This document shows positions 18,215 to 28,430 of a DNA stretch of 64,000 nucleotides, one piece after another. Source of the DNA: Gammaproteobacteria bacterium. Lineage in GTDB: Bacteria > Pseudomonadota > Gammaproteobacteria > Steroidobacterales > Steroidobacteraceae. The stretch covers positions 1-64,000 of the forward strand of contig PLUE01000024.1 in assembly GCA_003164785.1 (NCBI GenBank), in the 5' to 3' direction. The position numbers and the translations under genes were made by a program. How positions within the stretch are numbered: the stretch's first letter is position 1; each line of letters begins with the position of its first letter. The notes under the pieces are model-generated. The model made no database searches. It saw only the letters and a list, made by a program, of their open reading frames with translations, and was not told where the DNA came from.

Positions 18215-19573
18215 TTGAACGCCTGGTTCCCCCGGGTCACGACGCACTCGCTGGCCATCGTCATCAGCGTACTCACCTATGTGTTGACCACGCGCGTCGA
18301 ACGCGACCGGCGGCCACCGTCGATCGCGATCGCATGGGTCCTGGGGTTGATCGCGCTGCCGTACGTCGTGCTGCCGATGTACCTGATGTTCGGGCGCAGG
18401 AAATTGCCGCGCAGGATTTCGCCCCCGCTCGAGAAAAGGCCGCGCTCGAACCACTGGGCCGAAGACCTCATCGAGAGCTTCGGTCTATCCCCCGCCGCAT
18501 CGTCGGATGTGCGGTTCCATCGCGATGGCCTCGAGTCGCGCATCGGGTTGATCGCCACCATCGAGCGGGCGACTCAGCGGCTCGATGTATGCACCTACAT
18601 TCTGGGCGACGACGCATTGGGCAGGGAGATCACAGGGTTCATGGTGGCGTGCGCACAGCGCGGCGTGCGTGTGCGCCTGCTGCTGGACGGCGTGGGAGCG
18701 CTGCAACTGCCGCGCAAGTGGGCCCAACGATTGAACGACGCAGGCATCGAAACCGCCATATTTAGCCCGCTGTTGGCACGCAGGACCCAAGGGCCCCGCA
18801 ACCTGCGCAACCACCGCAAGTGGGCGGTGGCCGACGCCGAGCGGCTGTGGGCCGGCGGCCGCAACCTCGCGGCGGAGTACTTCATCGGCAGCGCAGGCGT
18901 CGCCCCCTGGTCGGACCTGTCGTTCGAGCTGGCCGGCCCGGCCGCCGCCGCGGCCGCGGCTCAGTTCGAGGCCGATTGGGCGGCGGCCGGCGGCAAACCG
19001 GCATCGCCCATCATGGCGGCGGAATGCCATTACTCCGGCTGCCGGACCCAATTCCTGCCGAGCGGCCCGGACCAGATGGAAGACACGGTGCACGCTCTCC
19101 TGATCGATGCGTGCTTTCAGGCGACGGAGCGAATGCTGGCGGTCTCCCCCTACTTCGTGCCCGATGCCAGCCTCGAGACTGCGATGCGGCTGGCGGTGCG
19201 GCGTGGCGTCAAGATCGATCTATGCATTCCCGCGAAATCGAACCATATCCTCGCGGATTTCGTCCGCAATCGATCGCTGCGTGCCCTGAGCAACGCCGGG
19301 GTGTCGGTGCATCTGCTTTCCTATATGAATCACGCCAAGGCGGTCGTGTTCGACGAGAGCATCGCGATTTGCGGATCCTGCAACTTGGATTCGCGCAGTT
19401 TATTGCTGAACTACGAGTCGGCGGTGGTGTTCTACGGGACCCCGCAGATCGAATGGCTGGCTCACTGGATCGAGGACCTGAAGCCGGGTGCCAGGCCTTT
19501 CGATGCCACCCCTCCAGGACTATGGCGCGACGTCTGCGAGGGCTTGTTGTTGACGGTCGCCTACCAACTGTAG
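18215..19573 (+). CDS. cls: Cardiolipin synthase (phospholipase D family)
   Basis: Condenses phosphatidylglycerol or a related lipid into cardiolipin at the inner membrane. 452 residues: two N-terminal membrane helices (about 11-25 and 36-58), then two PLD domains. HKD motif 1 is H200-K202-D207 (NHRKWAVAD), motif 2 is H373-K375-D380 (NHAKAVVFD) followed by GSCNLDSRS. The start is a TTG at 18215, nine bases after the previous stop, because no ATG or GTG precedes the membrane segment; the ribosome site is weak. Probably co-transcribed with nnr. Confidence 0.93.
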   Translation: MNAWFPRVTTHSLAIVISVLTYVLTTRVERDRRPPSIAIAWVLGLIALPYVVLPMYLMFGRRKLPRRISPPLEKRPRSNHWAEDLIESFGLSPAASSDVRFHRDGLESRIGLIATIERATQRLDVCTYILGDDALGREITGFMVACAQRGVRVRLLLDGVGALQLPRKWAQRLNDAGIETAIFSPLLARRTQGPRNLRNHRKWAVADAERLWAGGRNLAAEYFIGSAGVAPWSDLSFELAGPAAAAAAAQFEADWAAAGGKPASPIMAAECHYSGCRTQFLPSGPDQMEDTVHALLIDACFQATERMLAVSPYFVPDASLETAMRLAVRRGVKIDLCIPAKSNHILADFVRNRSLRALSNAGVSVHLLSYMNHAKAVVFDESIAICGSCNLDSRSLLLNYESAVVFYGTPQIEWLAHWIEDLKPGARPFDATPPGLWRDVCEGLLLTVAYQL

Positions 19574-19581
19574 CGCGGCGG

Positions 19582-19616
19582 GTAGGAAATAACCTACAGG
19601 GGATTATTGATCCCCT
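19582..19616. promoter_or_regulatory. Two adjacent hairpins between cls and cbpA
   Basis: GTAGG-N6-CCTAC (19582-19597) is immediately followed by AGGGGAT-N5-ATCCCCT (19598-19616). They may end transcription after cls or regulate cbpA. No T tract follows and no CIRCE element or clear sigma-32 promoter is visible. Confidence 0.35.
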
Positions 19617-19677
19617 CGGCGTTGCCCATAGTATCCTGAGTCCGATTCCCCGAATCGACACGTGCTGCAGGTGATGG

Positions 19678-20631
19678 GTGGATTTCAAGGATTATTACAA
19701 GGTGATGGGCGTCGCACGCGATGCCACGGAAGCCCAGATCAAACAGGCTTACCGCAAGCTCGCACGCAAATACCATCCGGACGTCAGCAAGGAAAAGGAC
19801 GCGGAGGCTCGCTTCAAGGAGCTCGGCGAGGCCTACGAAGTGCTCAAGAGCCCTGAAAAGCGGGCCGCTTACGACCAGTTGGGGCAAGGGCCAAGACCTG
19901 GCGAGGCCTTCAGGCCGCCTCCCGACTGGGGTTCGGGTTTCGAATTCGGCGGCGCCGGTCCCGGCGCACGGCCGGGCGGGGACGCGGATTACAGCGAGTT
20001 CTTCGAGTCGCTGTTCGGCCGCGCGGGCGGCGGCGCGCGGCGGGGTCGGCGCGGCTTCGATACCGGCCGCGGCGAGGACCACCATGCGAAAATCATGCTG
20101 GACTTGGACGCCACGCTGCAGGGCGGCTCGCGGACCTTTACATTGCGGGTTCCCGAGCTCGATGCCCAGGGCCGTTTGGTGTCCAAGGAGCGCGTTCTGA
20201 ATGTGCAGGTGCCGAAGGGGATTTTGCCCGGACAGACCATACGGCTCGCAGGGCAAGGATCCGGCGCCGCCGGCGAAGGCACGCCGGGTGATCTGTACAT
20301 CGAAGTCGAGTTCCAGCCCCACGCGCTCTACCGCATCGATGGTCGCGATTTGTATCTGGAGTTACCGGTGACGCCTTGGGAGGCCGCGCTTGGCGCCAGC
20401 GTGAAAGCGCCGACGCCCGGCGGCGTCGTCGATCTGAAGATTCCGTCCGGATCCCATGCCGGGACCAAACTGCGGCTGAAGGGACGCGGAATCCCGGCCG
20501 CCACACCGGGCGATTTCTATGTCGTGCTGCAAATTGCGCTGCCGCCCGCCAACGATGATGACGCGAAAGCCGCGTATGGCGCGTTCGCGGCAGCATTACC
20601 GTTCAATCCTCGCACCACTCTTGGAGTGTAA
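19678..20631 (+). CDS. cbpA: DnaJ-class co-chaperone CbpA
   Basis: 317 residues. J domain at 1-70 with HPD at 33-35 (KYHPDVSKEK), a Gly-rich linker (about 75-140), and two C-terminal peptide-binding domains without the zinc-finger of DnaJ. That is the CbpA architecture. It stimulates DnaK and in E. coli also binds curved DNA. GTG start at 19678, preceded by an AGGTG-type site. The next gene encodes the matching modulator CbpM six bases on. Confidence 0.94.
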   Translation: MDFKDYYKVMGVARDATEAQIKQAYRKLARKYHPDVSKEKDAEARFKELGEAYEVLKSPEKRAAYDQLGQGPRPGEAFRPPPDWGSGFEFGGAGPGARPGGDADYSEFFESLFGRAGGGARRGRRGFDTGRGEDHHAKIMLDLDATLQGGSRTFTLRVPELDAQGRLVSKERVLNVQVPKGILPGQTIRLAGQGSGAAGEGTPGDLYIEVEFQPHALYRIDGRDLYLELPVTPWEAALGASVKAPTPGGVVDLKIPSGSHAGTKLRLKGRGIPAATPGDFYVVLQIALPPANDDDAKAAYGAFAAALPFNPRTTLGV

Positions 20632-20637
20632 GCTGTC

Positions 20638-20949
20638 ATGAGGTCTGTAGTACCAGGGACATTAACCGGCGAAATCTTCGAGGACTATGCGATGCTCAGC
20701 ATCGACGAGCTTAGTCGGCTTTGCGCCGTGGACAGGACGTATATCGTCGAACTCGTGGAGGAAGGCGTGCTCAGCGTCACCGAGGTGGCGTCCGAGTGGC
20801 GCTTCCCGGGAGCCGCCCTGCGCCGTGCCCGCACCGCACTGCGGCTGCAACGGGATTTGGAGATCAACCTGCCGGGCGTCGCGCTCGCCCTGGAATTGAT
20901 GGAGGAGCTCGACCGCTTGCGCCGCGGACTCGAGATCGGGCGTAAATGA
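20638..20949 (+). CDS. cbpM: Chaperone modulator CbpM
   Basis: 103 residues, MerR-like fold. [26 protein letters not shown] matches the CbpM N-terminal helix-turn-helix that binds the CbpA J domain and inhibits it. The C-terminal helix ([22 protein letters not shown]) is the usual ending. Its TGA overlaps the ATG of zwf (ATGA), so chaperone modulator and G6P dehydrogenase are on one message. Confidence 0.9.
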   Translation: MRSVVPGTLTGEIFEDYAMLSIDELSRLCAVDRTYIVELVEEGVLSVTEVASEWRFPGAALRRARTALRLQRDLEINLPGVALALELMEELDRLRRGLEIGRK

Positions 20950-22340
20950 GCGGTACGAATGACTCCGACGCCTTCGTATTCTTCGGCGCCACCGGTGATC
21001 TTGCGCGCAAACAGATTTTCCCCGCCCTGTACGCGATGGTCAGTCGCGACGCGCTGAACATCCCGATCGTGGTGCTGGCCCGCGGCAGCTGGACACTCGA
21101 CAAGATCAAGGACCGGGCGCGGGAGAGCATCCAGGCAGCCGGACATTTCGATGCGGCGACCTTCGAGAAGCTGGCATCCCTGATGCGCTCCGCAGAAGGG
21201 GACTACTCGGACCCGAACACCTACGCGAGCGTCAAGAAGGCGCTGGGATTGGCGGCCCGTCCGATTCATTACCTGGCCATTCCACCCAGTATGTTCGGTG
21301 CCGTCGTGCAAGGTCTGGTGAAGTCCGGATGTGCACAAAACGCCCGGGTCATCGTCGAGAAGCCCTTCGGTCGCGATCTCGAGAGCGCCAAGGCGCTCGA
21401 CGCAACGCTCCACGAGGTGTTTCCCGAGCAATCCATTTTCCGCATCGACCATTATCTCGGCAAGGAGGCGGTGCAAAATCTGCTGTATTTCCGCTTCGCC
21501 AACACCTTTCTGGAGCCGATCTGGAACCGCAATTACATCAAGGACGTGCAGATCACCATGGCCGAGAAGTTCGGCGTTCAGGGGCGCGGCGGGTTCTACG
21601 AGGAGGTCGGCGCGATCCGTGACGTCGTGCAGAATCACTTGCTGCAGGTGACGGCGCTCTTGGCGATGGATTGCCCGGTGAGCAGCGATTCGCAGGCCAT
21701 GCAGGCCGAAAAGCTGCGGCTGTTTTGCGCAATGCGCCCCCTCGACCCAAAGGAGGTCGTGCGTGGCCAGTTCCGTGGCTATCGCGACGAAAAAGGCGTC
21801 GCCAAGGACTCCCAGGTCGAAACATTCGCCGCTCTGCGCCTGCACATCGACACCTGGCGTTGGGCCGGCGTGCCCTTTTTCATCCGCACTGGAAAGAGCC
21901 TGCCGATTTCCGCCACGGAAGTCATCGTCAATCTGAGGAAGCCGCCGCTCGCGATTTTTGATTCGGGAGCGCACATGCCCACCAATTACTTCCGCCTGCG
22001 CCTCAGTCCCGAAGTCGTGATTTCGACCGGCGCCCTGGTGAAGAAAAACGGTGAGAACATGCGCGGAGAGCCCGTCGAATTGATCGCCCGGCATCGGACG
22101 CAGAGCGGGAAATCGCCGTACGAGCGGCTGCTCAGCGACGCGATTCACGGCGACAGCCAGTCGTTCACGCAGGACGCGAGCGTCGAGGCCGCGTGGCGCG
22201 TGGTCGACCCCATATTGAAGGATCCCTTGCCGGTCGTGGAATACGAGCCCGGCTCCTGGGGACCCGACGCGGCCAAGCACATCGTGCAGGGCGACGAGGC
22301 CTGGCACGACCCGCAGGTCGAGCAAAGCCAACCATGCTGA
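20946..22340 (+). CDS. zwf: Glucose-6-phosphate 1-dehydrogenase
   Basis: Oxidises G6P to 6-phosphogluconolactone, producing NADPH (or NADH). 464 residues, somewhat shorter than the common 480-490. N-terminal [18 protein letters not shown] is the nucleotide-binding motif, and [15 protein letters not shown] (about 165-179) is the catalytic signature with His169. Overlaps cbpM by four bases and the following HAD gene by seven. First enzyme of the co-translated sugar-phosphate set 20946-25766. Confidence 0.96.
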   Translation: MSGTNDSDAFVFFGATGDLARKQIFPALYAMVSRDALNIPIVVLARGSWTLDKIKDRARESIQAAGHFDAATFEKLASLMRSAEGDYSDPNTYASVKKALGLAARPIHYLAIPPSMFGAVVQGLVKSGCAQNARVIVEKPFGRDLESAKALDATLHEVFPEQSIFRIDHYLGKEAVQNLLYFRFANTFLEPIWNRNYIKDVQITMAEKFGVQGRGGFYEEVGAIRDVVQNHLLQVTALLAMDCPVSSDSQAMQAEKLRLFCAMRPLDPKEVVRGQFRGYRDEKGVAKDSQVETFAALRLHIDTWRWAGVPFFIRTGKSLPISATEVIVNLRKPPLAIFDSGAHMPTNYFRLRLSPEVVISTGALVKKNGENMRGEPVELIARHRTQSGKSPYERLLSDAIHGDSQSFTQDASVEAAWRVVDPILKDPLPVVEYEPGSWGPDAAKHIVQGDEAWHDPQVEQSQPC

Positions 22341-23038
22341 CCGACGCGCCTTGCACGAACACGGTACGCGCGGGCGGGGTCGTATTTCTGCTCGACGTCG
22401 ACAATACATTGCTCGACAATGACCGCTTCGGTGCGGACTTGGGCGAACATATCGAGCAAGCATTCGGCGCGACGGAACGCGCGCGCTATTGGAAGATATT
22501 CGCCGATCGTCGCGAGCAACTGGGCTGGGCCGACTACCTGGGCAGCCTGCAGTTGTTCCGCACCGGACTCGACGACGATCCTCGGCTGCTGCGCATGTCC
22601 GAATTCATGCTGGAATATCCCTTCTCCGGATTGGTGTTTCCGCAGGCCTTGGCGGCGATCGCCCACCTGTCCACTTTCGGCACGCCCATCGTTCTCTCCG
22701 ACGGCGACGTGGTTTTTCAACCCCGCAAGATCCAGCGCGCCGGCATCTGGGGCGCCGTCGCCGGCCGCGTGCTGATCTACATCCACAAGGAAAAGGTGCT
22801 GGACCACATGCAGCACCGCTATCCCGCGGCGCATTATGTGATGGTGGATGACAAGCCCAACCTGCTGGCCGCGATGAAGGCCATCCTCGGCGCCAGGCTG
22901 ACGACGGTATTCGTCCGCCAGGGGCACTATGCCCATGACGTACAATCCCACACCGAACTGCCGCCGCCCGATCGGGTGATCGAGGCCATTGGCGATTTGG
23001 TGAAGTTCAACCCAACCGACTTCCAGGTGTCCCTATGA
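22334..23038 (+). CDS. HAD-family hydrolase
   Basis: 234 residues, Rossmannoid HAD fold. Motif [13 protein letters not shown] gives nucleophile D21 and acid/base D23; motif II is the VLSDGD region; motif III/IV are HKEK and VMVDDKPNL. An alpha-helical cap lies between residues about 35 and 100. The substrate cannot be told from sequence. Lying between zwf and tal with seven- and four-base overlaps, a sugar-phosphate phosphatase role is plausible (inference). ATG at 22334. Confidence 0.85.
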   Translation: MLTDAPCTNTVRAGGVVFLLDVDNTLLDNDRFGADLGEHIEQAFGATERARYWKIFADRREQLGWADYLGSLQLFRTGLDDDPRLLRMSEFMLEYPFSGLVFPQALAAIAHLSTFGTPIVLSDGDVVFQPRKIQRAGIWGAVAGRVLIYIHKEKVLDHMQHRYPAAHYVMVDDKPNLLAAMKAILGARLTTVFVRQGHYAHDVQSHTELPPPDRVIEAIGDLVKFNPTDFQVSL

Positions 23039-24117
23039 AAGCTACCCAAGCCCTCCATGATCTGGGCCAAAGCCTTTGGCTCGACAACATCACGCGCGAC
23101 ATACTCGACAACGGCACGTTGCGTCGCTACGTCGATGAATTGTCCGTGACCGGTCTGACGTCGAATCCCACGATTTTCGATGAGGCGATCGGCGGCGGAT
23201 CGGCCTACGATGCGGGCATCCAGAAAAAGTCGCGCGCCGGACTCGCGGGCGAAACGCTGTTCATCGAACTCGCGCTCGAGGATCTGCGCCGCGCCGCCGA
23301 CGTGTTTCGACCGATCTGGGACCGCACGGGAGGAACGGACGGCTGGGTGTCGATGGAGGTCTCCCCCCTCCTCGCGAGCGACACCAAAGCGACCATCGAA
23401 TCCGCCGGGCAGATCCACAAGCTCGCCGACCGACCCAACCTCTACGTGAAGATTCCCGGCACCCCCGAAGGCGTGCCTGCAATCGAGGAGGCGATTTTTT
23501 CCGGCGTGCCGGTCAACGTCACCTTGTTGTTCTCGCGCGAGCACTACCTCGCCGCGGCCGAGGCGTATATGAAGGGACTGGAGCGCCGCATTGCGGCCGG
23601 CTTGAAGCCGGACATCAGTTCCGTGGCCTCGGTGTTCGTGAGCCGCTGGGATCGCGCCGTGGCGGACAAGGTTCCGCCGGAACTCGCCAATCGGCTCGGC
23701 ATAGCGATCGGCCTGCGGACATATCGTGCGCACTGCGACCTCCTGCAGACCAAGCGCTGGCGGGATCTCGCCGCAGCGGGCGCGAAGCCGCAACGCATGC
23801 TGTGGGCCAGCACGGGCGTCAAGGATCCAAAGGCGGCGCCCGATTTGTACGTGTCCGCCTTTGCCGCCCCCGACACCATCGACACCATGCCCGAGAAGAC
23901 GCTGCTGGCGTTTGCCGAGAAGGGAACCGTCAAATCCCCGATGCCCAAGGACGGAGGCGAGGCCGAAGCCGTATTGAAACGTTTCGCGGATGCGGGAATC
24001 GACGTCGATGCGGTCGCCAAGAAGCTGCAGATCGAGGGCGCCCAATCCTTCGCCAAGTCGTGGACCGATCTCATGAAGCGCATTGCCGAAAAAGGCGCTG
24101 CGCTCGCCACCACGTGA
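23035..24117 (+). CDS. tal: Transaldolase
   Basis: Transfers a dihydroxyacetone unit between sedoheptulose-7-P/G3P and E4P/F6P. 360 residues, matching the long TalB-like/subclass found in actinobacteria and many proteobacteria. [15 protein letters not shown] lies near the N-terminus. The Schiff-base Lys is probably K139 in [31 protein letters not shown] lies further on. ATG overlaps the HAD stop; the gene stop overlaps the GTG of pgm. Confidence 0.95.
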   Translation: MKATQALHDLGQSLWLDNITRDILDNGTLRRYVDELSVTGLTSNPTIFDEAIGGGSAYDAGIQKKSRAGLAGETLFIELALEDLRRAADVFRPIWDRTGGTDGWVSMEVSPLLASDTKATIESAGQIHKLADRPNLYVKIPGTPEGVPAIEEAIFSGVPVNVTLLFSREHYLAAAEAYMKGLERRIAAGLKPDISSVASVFVSRWDRAVADKVPPELANRLGIAIGLRTYRAHCDLLQTKRWRDLAAAGAKPQRMLWASTGVKDPKAAPDLYVSAFAAPDTIDTMPEKTLLAFAEKGTVKSPMPKDGGEAEAVLKRFADAGIDVDAVAKKLQIEGAQSFAKSWTDLMKRIAEKGAALATT

Positions 24118-25766
24118 CGCCGCGGATCGATGCCCTGGCGGGACATCCCGCCCCGGCCGATCGGCTGGTCAATGTACCGCGGCTCATCACCGCGTACTAC
24201 AGCGGGCGCCCCGATCCGGGCGTCGCCGCGCAACGCGTGGCGTTCGGCACATCGGGTCATCGCGGCTCGTCGTTCGATTTGAGCTTCAACGAAGCTCACG
24301 TGCTTGCCATCACCCAGGCGATCTGCGCCTATCGCAAGCAACGAGGTATCGATGGGCCTTTGTTCATGGGCTTCGACACGCATGCCCTATCCGCTCCCGC
24401 GTTCGCGACGGCGCTCGAGGTTCTCGCCGCCAACGGCGTCGACGTCATGATCGCGGCGGGCGACGAATACACGCCGACGCCCGCCATCTCGCACGCCATC
24501 CTGACCTACAACAGGGGTAGGACGAGCGGGATGGCCGACGGCATCGTCATCACCCCGTCGCACAATCCGCCCGACAGCGGTGGGTTCAAATACAACCCGC
24601 CGGATGGCGGCCCCGCGGACACGCAGGTCACGCGTTGGATGGAGACCCGCGCCAACGAGTTGATGACGGCGAATCTGGCCGGTGTCAAGCGCGTCGGATA
24701 CGCCGAGGCGCTCGCCGCCGCGAGCACCCATCGCTACGATTACGTCGACGGCTACGTGCGGGATCTGGCCTCCGTCATCGACATGGACATCATCCGCGGA
24801 TCGAAAATCCGCCTTGGAGTGGATCCCCTGGGAGGCGCCGGCGTGCACTATTGGCCACGCATTGCCGAGCGCTACAAGATCGATTTGCGCGTGGTCAACA
24901 ACGAGGTGGATCCCACGTTCCGTTTCATGACGCTCGACTGGGACGGCAAGATCCGGATGGATCCGTCGTCGGCCTACGCGATGCAACGCCTCATCGCGTT
25001 GAAGGACAGCTACGACGTCGCGTTCGCCTGCGACACGGATCACGACCGGCATGGCATAGTGACGGCGAGCTGCGGCCTGCTGCCGCCCAATCATTTCCTG
25101 TCGGTCGCGGTGGACTATCTGTTTCGACATCGAAGCGGCTGGAGAGCCGATGCGGCCGTTGGCAAGACGGTGGTGAGCAGCGCAATGATCGATCGCGTGA
25201 CGCAGCGCCTGGGGCGGCGGCTCTACGAGGTGCCCGTCGGCTTCAAATGGTACGTGGCCGGATTATTGGACGGATCGTTGGGCTTCGGCGGCGAGGAGAG
25301 TGCGGGCGCGTCGTTCAACCGCTTCGACGGGCAGGCATGGAGTACGGACAAGGACGGCATGTCGGCGGCGCTGTTGTCGGCCGAAATCACCGCCGCCACC
25401 GGCCGCGATCCCGGAGAAGCGTACCGTGCGCTCACCCGCGACTTGGGAGAACCGTTTGCCAACCGCGTGGACGCGGCGGCGACCCCGGCTCAGAAGAAAA
25501 AGCTCGGACAGCTCGACAGCTCGCAGATCCACTCGGCGGAAATTGCCGGTGAAGCGATCGAGCAGATACTCACCCGCGCACCCGGCAACGGTGCGGCCAT
25601 CGGGGGCGTCAAGGTGACCTCCAAGAACGGCTGGTTTGCCGCCCGCCCCTCCGGCACCGAGGACATCTACAAGATCTATGCGGAGAGTTTCGTCGATCCA
25701 GCGCACCTGCAACGCCTGCTCACCGACGCTCAAAACGTCGTCGACGCCGCGCTCGCGGAAACGTGA
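24114..25766 (+). CDS. pgm: Phosphoglucomutase (alpha-D-glucose)
   Basis: Interconverts glucose-1-P and glucose-6-P, linking glycogen to central metabolism. 550 residues, close to the E. coli enzyme (546), with the same order of motifs: [22 protein letters not shown], the phosphoserine loop [11 protein letters not shown] (Ser149), metal loop [22 protein letters not shown] and C-terminal [18 protein letters not shown]. Start is GTG at 24114 in a GTGA overlap with tal; no nearer alternative fits the family N-terminus. Its own stop overlaps the GTG of the MFS gene. Confidence 0.97.
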   Translation: MTPRIDALAGHPAPADRLVNVPRLITAYYSGRPDPGVAAQRVAFGTSGHRGSSFDLSFNEAHVLAITQAICAYRKQRGIDGPLFMGFDTHALSAPAFATALEVLAANGVDVMIAAGDEYTPTPAISHAILTYNRGRTSGMADGIVITPSHNPPDSGGFKYNPPDGGPADTQVTRWMETRANELMTANLAGVKRVGYAEALAAASTHRYDYVDGYVRDLASVIDMDIIRGSKIRLGVDPLGGAGVHYWPRIAERYKIDLRVVNNEVDPTFRFMTLDWDGKIRMDPSSAYAMQRLIALKDSYDVAFACDTDHDRHGIVTASCGLLPPNHFLSVAVDYLFRHRSGWRADAAVGKTVVSSAMIDRVTQRLGRRLYEVPVGFKWYVAGLLDGSLGFGGEESAGASFNRFDGQAWSTDKDGMSAALLSAEITAATGRDPGEAYRALTRDLGEPFANRVDAAATPAQKKKLGQLDSSQIHSAEIAGEAIEQILTRAPGNGAAIGGVKVTSKNGWFAARPSGTEDIYKIYAESFVDPAHLQRLLTDAQNVVDAALAET

Positions 25767-27214
25767 ACCCCGGCGCCCGCGAGACCGGCCTTGAACCAAC
25801 GCTGACCGAGGCCGCCAAACGACTACTTCCATGGGTGGTGGCGGTCGGCTTCTTCATGGAAGCGCTCGATACGACCATCCTGAACACGGCGGTGCCCACC
25901 ATCGCCCATTCGCTCAAGGTTCCGCCCCTCAACATGAAGGCCGTGCTCGCCAGCTACACCCTGAGCCTCGCCGTCTTCATTCCGATCAGCGGCTGGATGG
26001 CCAACCGCTTCGGCACGCGACGGGTGTTCGGTGCCGCCATCGGCACGTTCATTCTCGGATCGTTTCTCTGCGGCTTGTCGACCGACATTCATTGGCTGGT
26101 CGCGGCCCGGATCCTGCAGGGCTGCGGCGGCGCCATGATGCTGCCGGTCGGACGGCTCACGATGCTGCGCACCTTTGCCAAGTCGGAGTTGATCCGGGCG
26201 ATGAGCTTCGTGGCCATTCCGGGACTGGTCGGACCAATGCTGGGGCCTCTCATGGGCGGCCTCATCATCCGCTACTTCCAGTGGAGCGTGATTTTCTTCG
26301 TCAACATTCCCATCGGCCTGCTGGGGCTCTACATGGTTCATCGGCACCTGCCGAACTACCTGAATCAGAAGCGCGTTCCCCTGGATATCGTGGGCCTCGT
26401 GCTGTTCGGCTCGGGCATCTCCCTGCTCTCGTATGTCCTGGAGATCTTCGGCGAACACACGCTGAGCGTCCTGGAAATCGTCGGCCTGCTCGCCATCTCG
26501 GTGGCGCTGCTCGGCGCGTATGGCTTGAATTCCGTGCGCATTCCCTACCCCCTCCTGCGGCTCGGCTTGCTGCGCATCCGTAGTTTTCGGGTGGCGGTCA
26601 CCGGCAACCTGTGCACACGCTTAGGGATCGGCGGGCTGCCCTTCCTGTTGCCGCTGCTGTACCAGGTGGGGCTCGGCTATTCGCCCATCCAATCGGGACT
26701 CATGATCATGCCGCAGGCGCTGGGCGCGATCAGCGTGAAGCTCGCGCTTCCGCACGTGCTGCGGCAATTCGGCTATCGCCGGGTGCTGATCGCCAACACC
26801 GTCCTGCTGGGCATGATGCTGATCGTGTTCTCCACCATCGATGTGGGCACGCCGGCCGGACTGATCGTCGTGCTGGCGTTCGTCTTCGGATTTTTCACCT
26901 CGACGCAATACACCAGCATGAACACGCTCGCCTACGCCGACGTCAGCGCCGAGCAGGCGAGCGGAGCCACGCCCATCGCCAGCACCGTGCAGCAATTGGC
27001 CGTGAGTTTCGGCGTCGCCACCGCCTCGCTGGCGGCGGCGTTGTTCATCCCAAACCCCAACCGTGCCAGCGCGCCTGAATTGATCTACGGAATCCACCTG
27101 GCGCTGCGCGTCCTCGGCGGACTGACGATCGTGTCGACGATCGTCTTCAGCGAGTTGAAGCCGAGCGACGGTGACGCCGTCAGCAGCCACAAGGCTGAAA
27201 TCCCGGCCGGTTAG
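25763..27214 (+). CDS. MFS transporter, DHA2 (EmrB/QacA) type
   Basis: 483 residues, predicted 14 membrane segments. [19 protein letters not shown] in TM1 is the signature of drug:H+ antiporter family 2, and [13 protein letters not shown] is the loop 2-3 motif. Members export drugs or other small amphiphiles; the substrate here is unknown. GTG at 25763 overlaps the pgm stop (GTGA), so it closes the zwf-HAD-tal-pgm run. No HlyD/EmrA-type partner gene is present. Confidence 0.92.
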   Translation: MNPGARETGLEPTLTEAAKRLLPWVVAVGFFMEALDTTILNTAVPTIAHSLKVPPLNMKAVLASYTLSLAVFIPISGWMANRFGTRRVFGAAIGTFILGSFLCGLSTDIHWLVAARILQGCGGAMMLPVGRLTMLRTFAKSELIRAMSFVAIPGLVGPMLGPLMGGLIIRYFQWSVIFFVNIPIGLLGLYMVHRHLPNYLNQKRVPLDIVGLVLFGSGISLLSYVLEIFGEHTLSVLEIVGLLAISVALLGAYGLNSVRIPYPLLRLGLLRIRSFRVAVTGNLCTRLGIGGLPFLLPLLYQVGLGYSPIQSGLMIMPQALGAISVKLALPHVLRQFGYRRVLIANTVLLGMMLIVFSTIDVGTPAGLIVVLAFVFGFFTSTQYTSMNTLAYADVSAEQASGATPIASTVQQLAVSFGVATASLAAALFIPNPNRASAPELIYGIHLALRVLGGLTIVSTIVFSELKPSDGDAVSSHKAEIPAG

Positions 27215-27306
27215 TTGTTGAGCACCAGCCATTCGCTCGACGAAAGAAGCGCAACGCGGGTAACGATCCGTCAGAAAAGTTTAAATGTTCCGACCCGTCC
27301 TGGGCA

Positions 27307-27498
27307 TCAATCGATCGCCGCGGCGGGCATGGTCGATTCAACGGTCGAGCCGACCGCATCGGACGTCTCCGTGGCTTCGGCCGCACCAGGCGCACCGGGG
27401 GCATCCGGCGCATTCTTGCGCTGATGCTTCGCATCCTGCCGGGCCTTGCGTGCGGCTTCTTTCTGCTTCTTTGCATGACGATAATTAGGTTTGGCCAA
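27307..27498 (-). CDS. Small basic protein, 63 residues
   Basis: Starts with TTG at 27498, preceded seven bases upstream by GAGGAG on the minus strand, which is why this start is chosen although there is no ATG. Residues 1-30 are strongly basic (KPNYRHAKKQKEAARKARQD), likely nucleic-acid or ribosome binding. The rest is Ala/Pro/Thr-rich and disordered-looking. Short Lys-rich proteins of this pattern occur in many proteobacteria without known function. Lies 35 bases after the transglutaminase gene in the same direction. Confidence 0.7.
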   Translation of the reverse strand: MAKPNYRHAKKQKEAARKARQDAKHQRKNAPDAPGAPGAAEATETSDAVGSTVESTMPAAAID

Positions 27499-27533
27499 CT
27501 TGAATCTCCTCGAACTTTCTAATGGTTTTGATC

Positions 27534-28430
27534 TTACTCTGCCTGTACTGAAACGCGAACCGATAAGCGGTGACGGCCACCGCCGACGATCACTCCGCGC
27601 AGCGGCGACACATCGCCGAAGTCGCGCCCCCAAGCGATGATGATGTGATCGGAACTCACCAGCATGTCGTTGGTCGGATCGAGGTCAACCCAGCCGAATG
27701 GCGGGCAGAACACGGATACCCAGGCATGCGACGCGTCGGCGCCGACGTAGGCAGCGTCGGCGCCCGGCGGCGGCAAGGTACGCAGATAGCCGCTCACATA
27801 GCGCGCGGCCAGGCCGCGGGACCGCAGACATGCAATCATGATGTGCGCGAAATCCTGACAGACGCCGTGCCGCGCCTCGAACGCCTCAATGGCGGAGGTG
27901 CGGATGTTCGTGCTGCCGGGTGCGTACTTGAACTCCCGGTAGATCTTGCGCATCAACGCCTCGGCTGCAACCAGGACGGGACACTGCGGCGTGAAGCAAT
28001 CATTGCCATAGTCCGTGAACGTCTGCTTGACCCTCACATAGCTCGATTCCATCCGATAGCGGAGCGCCTCGAGCAACTCTGCGCTCACGGGCTGCGCGGA
28101 AAAGACCAGCGAGTCGCGCACGGTCTCCCAGGCGTCGCTGGTATCGGCGGCGATGGTGTGCGCCTTGCGCACCTCGACTCCGACCTCGGCCAGCACCTCG
28201 AGTCGATCATGGGGCAGATCGTACTCGAGCCGCGTCACATGGTTGCCGAATGCATCGACGTCTTCCCGGCGCGTGCTCGGTTGTGGCTGCAAGGTGATGC
28301 TGCGCCGAAGACAAGTCTGCCACGGGGCATCCCGTGGACTCAAATGCAATAACTGATGCGAATGCGCAACATTGCCGCCGTAGTTGTAGACGGTCTCGTG
28401 GCGGACCCGATAGCGCACGAAGTCGCTCAT
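27534..28430 (-). CDS. Transglutaminase-like cysteine protease family protein
   Basis: 298 residues, cytosolic. N-terminal beta domain (about 1-150, starting YRVRHETVYNYGG, with HLSPRD), then the transglutaminase core with Cys191 (RHGVCQDFAHIMIACLRS), His235 (DASHAW) and Asp249/251 (GWVDLDPTND). The triad is intact, so it should act as a protease, amidase or ligase. Its ATG overlaps the end of the ATP-grasp/alpha-E gene by four bases; third gene of the operon 27534-34178. Confidence 0.92.
   Translation of the reverse strand: MSDFVRYRVRHETVYNYGGNVAHSHQLLHLSPRDAPWQTCLRRSITLQPQPSTRREDVDAFGNHVTRLEYDLPHDRLEVLAEVGVEVRKAHTIAADTSDAWETVRDSLVFSAQPVSAELLEALRYRMESSYVRVKQTFTDYGNDCFTPQCPVLVAAEALMRKIYREFKYAPGSTNIRTSAIEAFEARHGVCQDFAHIMIACLRSRGLAARYVSGYLRTLPPPGADAAYVGADASHAWVSVFCPPFGWVDLDPTNDMLVSSDHIIIAWGRDFGDVSPLRGVIVGGGRHRLSVRVSVQAE

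Noticed and set aside
19574..19677. CIRCE or ROSE-type heat-shock element before cbpA
   Set aside because: The inverted repeats there do not match CIRCE, and no ROSE anti-ribosome-site pairing is evident.
20685..22463. Minus-strand frame of about 590 codons
   Set aside because: Antisense to cbpM and zwf, which are clearly coding.
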